Below are positions 62,175-64,000 of a DNA stretch of 64,000 bases, piece after piece (the stretch's first letter is position 1; every line of letters starts with the position of its first letter). The stretch spans positions 836,501 through 900,500 of the forward strand of contig NZ_CP016539.2 in the NCBI RefSeq assembly GCF_001687605.2. Direction: 5' to 3'. Source of the stretch: Planococcus plakortidis (GTDB lineage Bacteria > Bacillota > Bacilli > Bacillales_A > Planococcaceae). Made by a program: the position numbers and the translations under genes. The notes below the pieces were generated by a model, which did not search any database, was not told where the DNA came from, and saw only the letters and a program-made list of their open reading frames with translations.

Positions 62175-62969
62175 TTATCTATTATAATGAAGCTCAATCA
62201 TCGAGAAAGTTTTCGGCGATGCCGAGGAACAGGCGGGGCTGTTCCACGTTCGGGCATGGCCAGAACGCTTGAATTCCATGAAGCTGGCGTGCGGGATGGA
62301 CTGAGCGGTCTCCCGGCCTCTATCAGGCGGGTTCAATTCATCGTAACGGCCGCTGATGGCCAAGGTTTCTGCAGAGATCTTGGCGAGCTCCGGGCGCAAG
62401 TCGAAGCGCTCCAGGGCATTTGACGCGATGCCTTGCTGTTCCAAGCTCAATTGGGGGCTGTTTTGCGCCGTTTTTGCCTGCCATTTCTTGACGGCTGTCA
62501 AGCGATGGAACATATAAGCTTGCGCTTTATCCAATTTGTCTTGGATGGATAAGCCGTTGAATTCTTCTGCACGGCGTTCGAACAATTCGGCCATGGACGA
62601 TTGCTCGCCGTATGATTTGGTAGCGACCAAAAGTAATTTGCGAACGCGGTCAGGGCGTCTTGCGGCTAGCCCTTGCGCGATATAACTCCCCATGGATATA
62701 CCAATCACATCAACTGATTCCAGCCCCAAATGGTCCAATAGGGCAGCGGCATCTTCAATATGGTCATCAAGCGTATAGGAATCGGGTTTTGCCGAATGGC
62801 CATGGCCCCTGGAGTCCAGGGCGATAATGCGGCGCTTTGTGCGGAAAAAGCCAATCTCGCGGTAGAACATGGCGGAGCTGCTGGTCAGTCCATGGAACAG
62901 CAGCAGTGGCCGGCCGCTTCCGATGTCTTCATAATACAGGCTGATGTCGTTTCTGGTGAATATAGGCAT
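62175..62969 (-). CDS. Alpha/beta hydrolase, C terminus frameshifted
   Basis: A 264-residue alpha/beta hydrolase with LFHGLTSSS near the oxyanion region, the nucleophile elbow GISMGS and a C-terminal SGRYDELN. The last residues after SGHA are not protein-like (RTWNSPACSSASP). One extra C at GCCC (near 62252-62254, plus strand) gives the expected GHAPNVEQPRLFLGIAENFLDD and a stop at 62194. So the true 3' end is probably 62194 and a one-base deletion or sequencing error is present. The catalytic His is just before the break and is kept. ATG 62969 follows GAGAGG. Substrate unknown. Confidence 0.8.
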   Translation of the reverse strand: MPIFTRNDISLYYEDIGSGRPLLLFHGLTSSSAMFYREIGFFRTKRRIIALDSRGHGHSAKPDSYTLDDHIEDAAALLDHLGLESVDVIGISMGSYIAQGLAARRPDRVRKLLLVATKSYGEQSSMAELFERRAEEFNGLSIQDKLDKAQAYMFHRLTAVKKWQAKTAQNSPQLSLEQQGIASNALERFDLRPELAKISAETLAISGRYDELNPPDRGRETAQSIPHASFMEFKRSGHARTWNSPACSSASPKTFSMIELHYNR

Positions 62970-63049
62970 TGGTTTCGTCCTCTCATCTCTATCTGTTCTT
63001 TTACTATACCTCAATAACACAAGCGCAAACGGAAAGCCGTCTGCGCTTG

Positions 63050-63613
63050 TCAGGTCTTATCCAATTTCTGCTTGCGGCTATGCCATTTATCGATAAAGCT
63101 GAAAATCGCGGCGAGCAGCAGGAACATGCTCAGTGTCGCATACCAGGGGAATTCCGAGATGGCTTTGCCGAACGCAGTATATAAAATAGCGGGCGCAATC
63201 AAGCCCAATGCGGAATAGTACATGTATTCGCGGCGTGTGTTGGTCATTTCCATCAAATAGAACGACAGCAAGTGAAAATGGACAAAGGGCATCACCCGCA
63301 AGATCATCACTTGCGAGACGCTCAGGTTGCGGTCCGGAAACCACTTGTCCTTCAAGGCAGCGAGCTTGGCGCGGAAACGCGGGAACTCATTGATCAGCAT
63401 ATAGGAAACATAGCTCATCAAAGTCAATCCGATGAAGGACAGCAGGGCGCCTTGGAAAAAACCGAAAAGATATCCGCCGGCGATGCATACGGCGATGACC
63501 GGAAGGAACAGGAGCGGCCGGATCAAATGAAGCAAAACGAATAGTAAAGGCGCCCAAAATCCAGCATGCCCGATGAAGTTTTCAATTGCTTGCTCGAACT
63601 CCGCCAAATCCAC
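63050..63613 (-). CDS. TVP38/VTT family membrane protein
   Basis: A 187-residue membrane protein of the TVP38/TMEM64 (VTT/DedA-related) family. The core is HLIRPLLFLPVIAVCIAGGY with LFGFFQGALL, the amphipathic family loop; five or so hydrophobic segments are visible. These proteins are linked to lipid scrambling and membrane homeostasis. The start is taken at GTG 63613, 4 bases after GGGGAG; the upstream frame to 63697 has no site. Confidence 0.82.
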   Translation of the reverse strand: MDLAEFEQAIENFIGHAGFWAPLLFVLLHLIRPLLFLPVIAVCIAGGYLFGFFQGALLSFIGLTLMSYVSYMLINEFPRFRAKLAALKDKWFPDRNLSVSQVMILRVMPFVHFHLLSFYLMEMTNTRREYMYYSALGLIAPAILYTAFGKAISEFPWYATLSMFLLLAAIFSFIDKWHSRKQKLDKT

Positions 63614-63788
63614 CCGTCTCCCCGCCTTTCGCGTTCTATTACTAATAAGGAAGAATAAGCGAAAAGAAGTGGAAAAGCAAGAATTTGTTTGATTCACACC
63701 GGATTAGGGGTATGAAAAATTATCGGCATAAAAATAATTTTTATCGAATACCGAGATCGGACACCATCATGAAAAGGGAGAGGGTTTT

Positions 63789-64000
63789 ATGAAAAGAAGC
63801 TTGAAAATAGCCAGTGCCTTCATCGGAATCGTTGTTGGTGCTGGCTTTGCCTCGGGGCAAGAAATTTTACAATATTTTACAAGTTTTGGTTATTGGGGCT
63901 TAGGCGGCGTCTTGATCGCTACCGCATTATTCGGCTATATCGGGATGATTTTGACGCGCCTTGGAAGCCGGATGCAAACGACTTCACATGAAGAAGTGGT
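63789..64000 (+). CDS. YkvI-like membrane protein, 3' end beyond window
   Basis: The first 70 residues are visible. IASAFIGIVVGAGFASGQEILQYF is the start of the YkvI family, which is related to amino acid transporters (the unwound helix GAGFASGQE is the give-away), followed by a second hydrophobic segment. GGGAGAGGG lies before the ATG. It is truncated by the window end, so length and function cannot be judged. Confidence 0.82.
   Translation, partial: MKRSLKIASAFIGIVVGAGFASGQEILQYFTSFGYWGLGGVLIATALFGYIGMILTRLGSRMQTTSHEEV

Noticed and set aside
63019-63050. Hairpin ACAAGCGCA/TGCGCTTGT after the TVP38 gene as a terminator
   Set aside because: The stem is good but there is no T run on the minus strand, so termination is doubtful.

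Overview
The window looks like chromosome from a Gram-positive, roughly 50% G+C member of the Bacillales, most likely Planococcaceae (Planococcus-like). This is an inference. It rests on strong AGGAGG-type ribosome sites with frequent GTG and TTG starts, a Bacillus-type pspA-ydjGHI operon behind a sigma-W-like promoter, lipoproteins with classic lipoboxes, an LtaS-family enzyme, a YkuI-type EAL protein, and a NaChBac-like sodium channel near Na+/H+ and K+ transport genes, which fits a salt-adapted organism. No rRNA, tRNA, CRISPR array, prophage or complete insertion sequence was seen.

Layout. 0-3 kb: a small hydrophilic protein behind a sigma-B-like promoter, two SDR dehydrogenases and a divergent TetR regulator. 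3-8.3 kb: a YfcC-type carrier, then the pspA envelope-stress operon. 8.3-12.3 kb: a TetR regulator, tandem operators, an acyl-CoA ligase and two SDRs. 12.3-20.8 kb: a frameshifted mug, a YcxB-like protein, a BsuPI lipoprotein, a second acyl-CoA ligase, DUF1456, class I aldolase, a large SDR and ilvA. 20.8-22.3 kb: a structured leader ending in a terminator, followed by four small unrecognised genes, two of them paralogous HTH-like proteins. 22.3-24.8 kb: lipid-anchored MsrAB with its thioredoxin, and a PAP2 phosphatase. 25-28.8 kb: small membrane proteins, a duplicated palindromic terminator around an interspersed repeat, a STAS and MEDS signalling pair, and an SDR. 28.8-33 kb: a frameshifted LtaS-family gene, glutamate dehydrogenase and a GNAT protein. 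33-41.4 kb: small membrane proteins, a VOC protein, PPK2, a YkuI-like EAL protein, YitT, a GyrI-like protein, CapA and DUF202. 41.5-51 kb: Na+/H+ antiporter, DUF3100 pair, glycerate kinase, MFS transporter, YusW lipoprotein, and a Na/Pi cotransporter gene cut by an amber codon. 51-56 kb: a sulfonate/nitrate-type ABC transporter, cysK, a Ktr subunit and an RNase H-like protein. 56-58 kb: a DUF4397 surface protein with its own class F sortase. 58-64 kb: the sodium channel, a LysR regulator with a GntP permease and 3-hydroxybutyrate dehydrogenase, an alpha/beta hydrolase, a TVP38 protein, and the start of a YkvI-like gene.

Four genes are broken: mug, the LtaS-like gene and the alpha/beta hydrolase each by a one-base indel in a G/C run, and the Na/Pi cotransporter gene by a TTG-to-TAG change. 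The three indels could be sequencing errors; the amber codon looks more like a real mutation. The least explained parts are the attenuated small-protein cluster (20997-22214), the duplicated hairpin (25670-26048) and the sortase-substrate pair (56408-57872).
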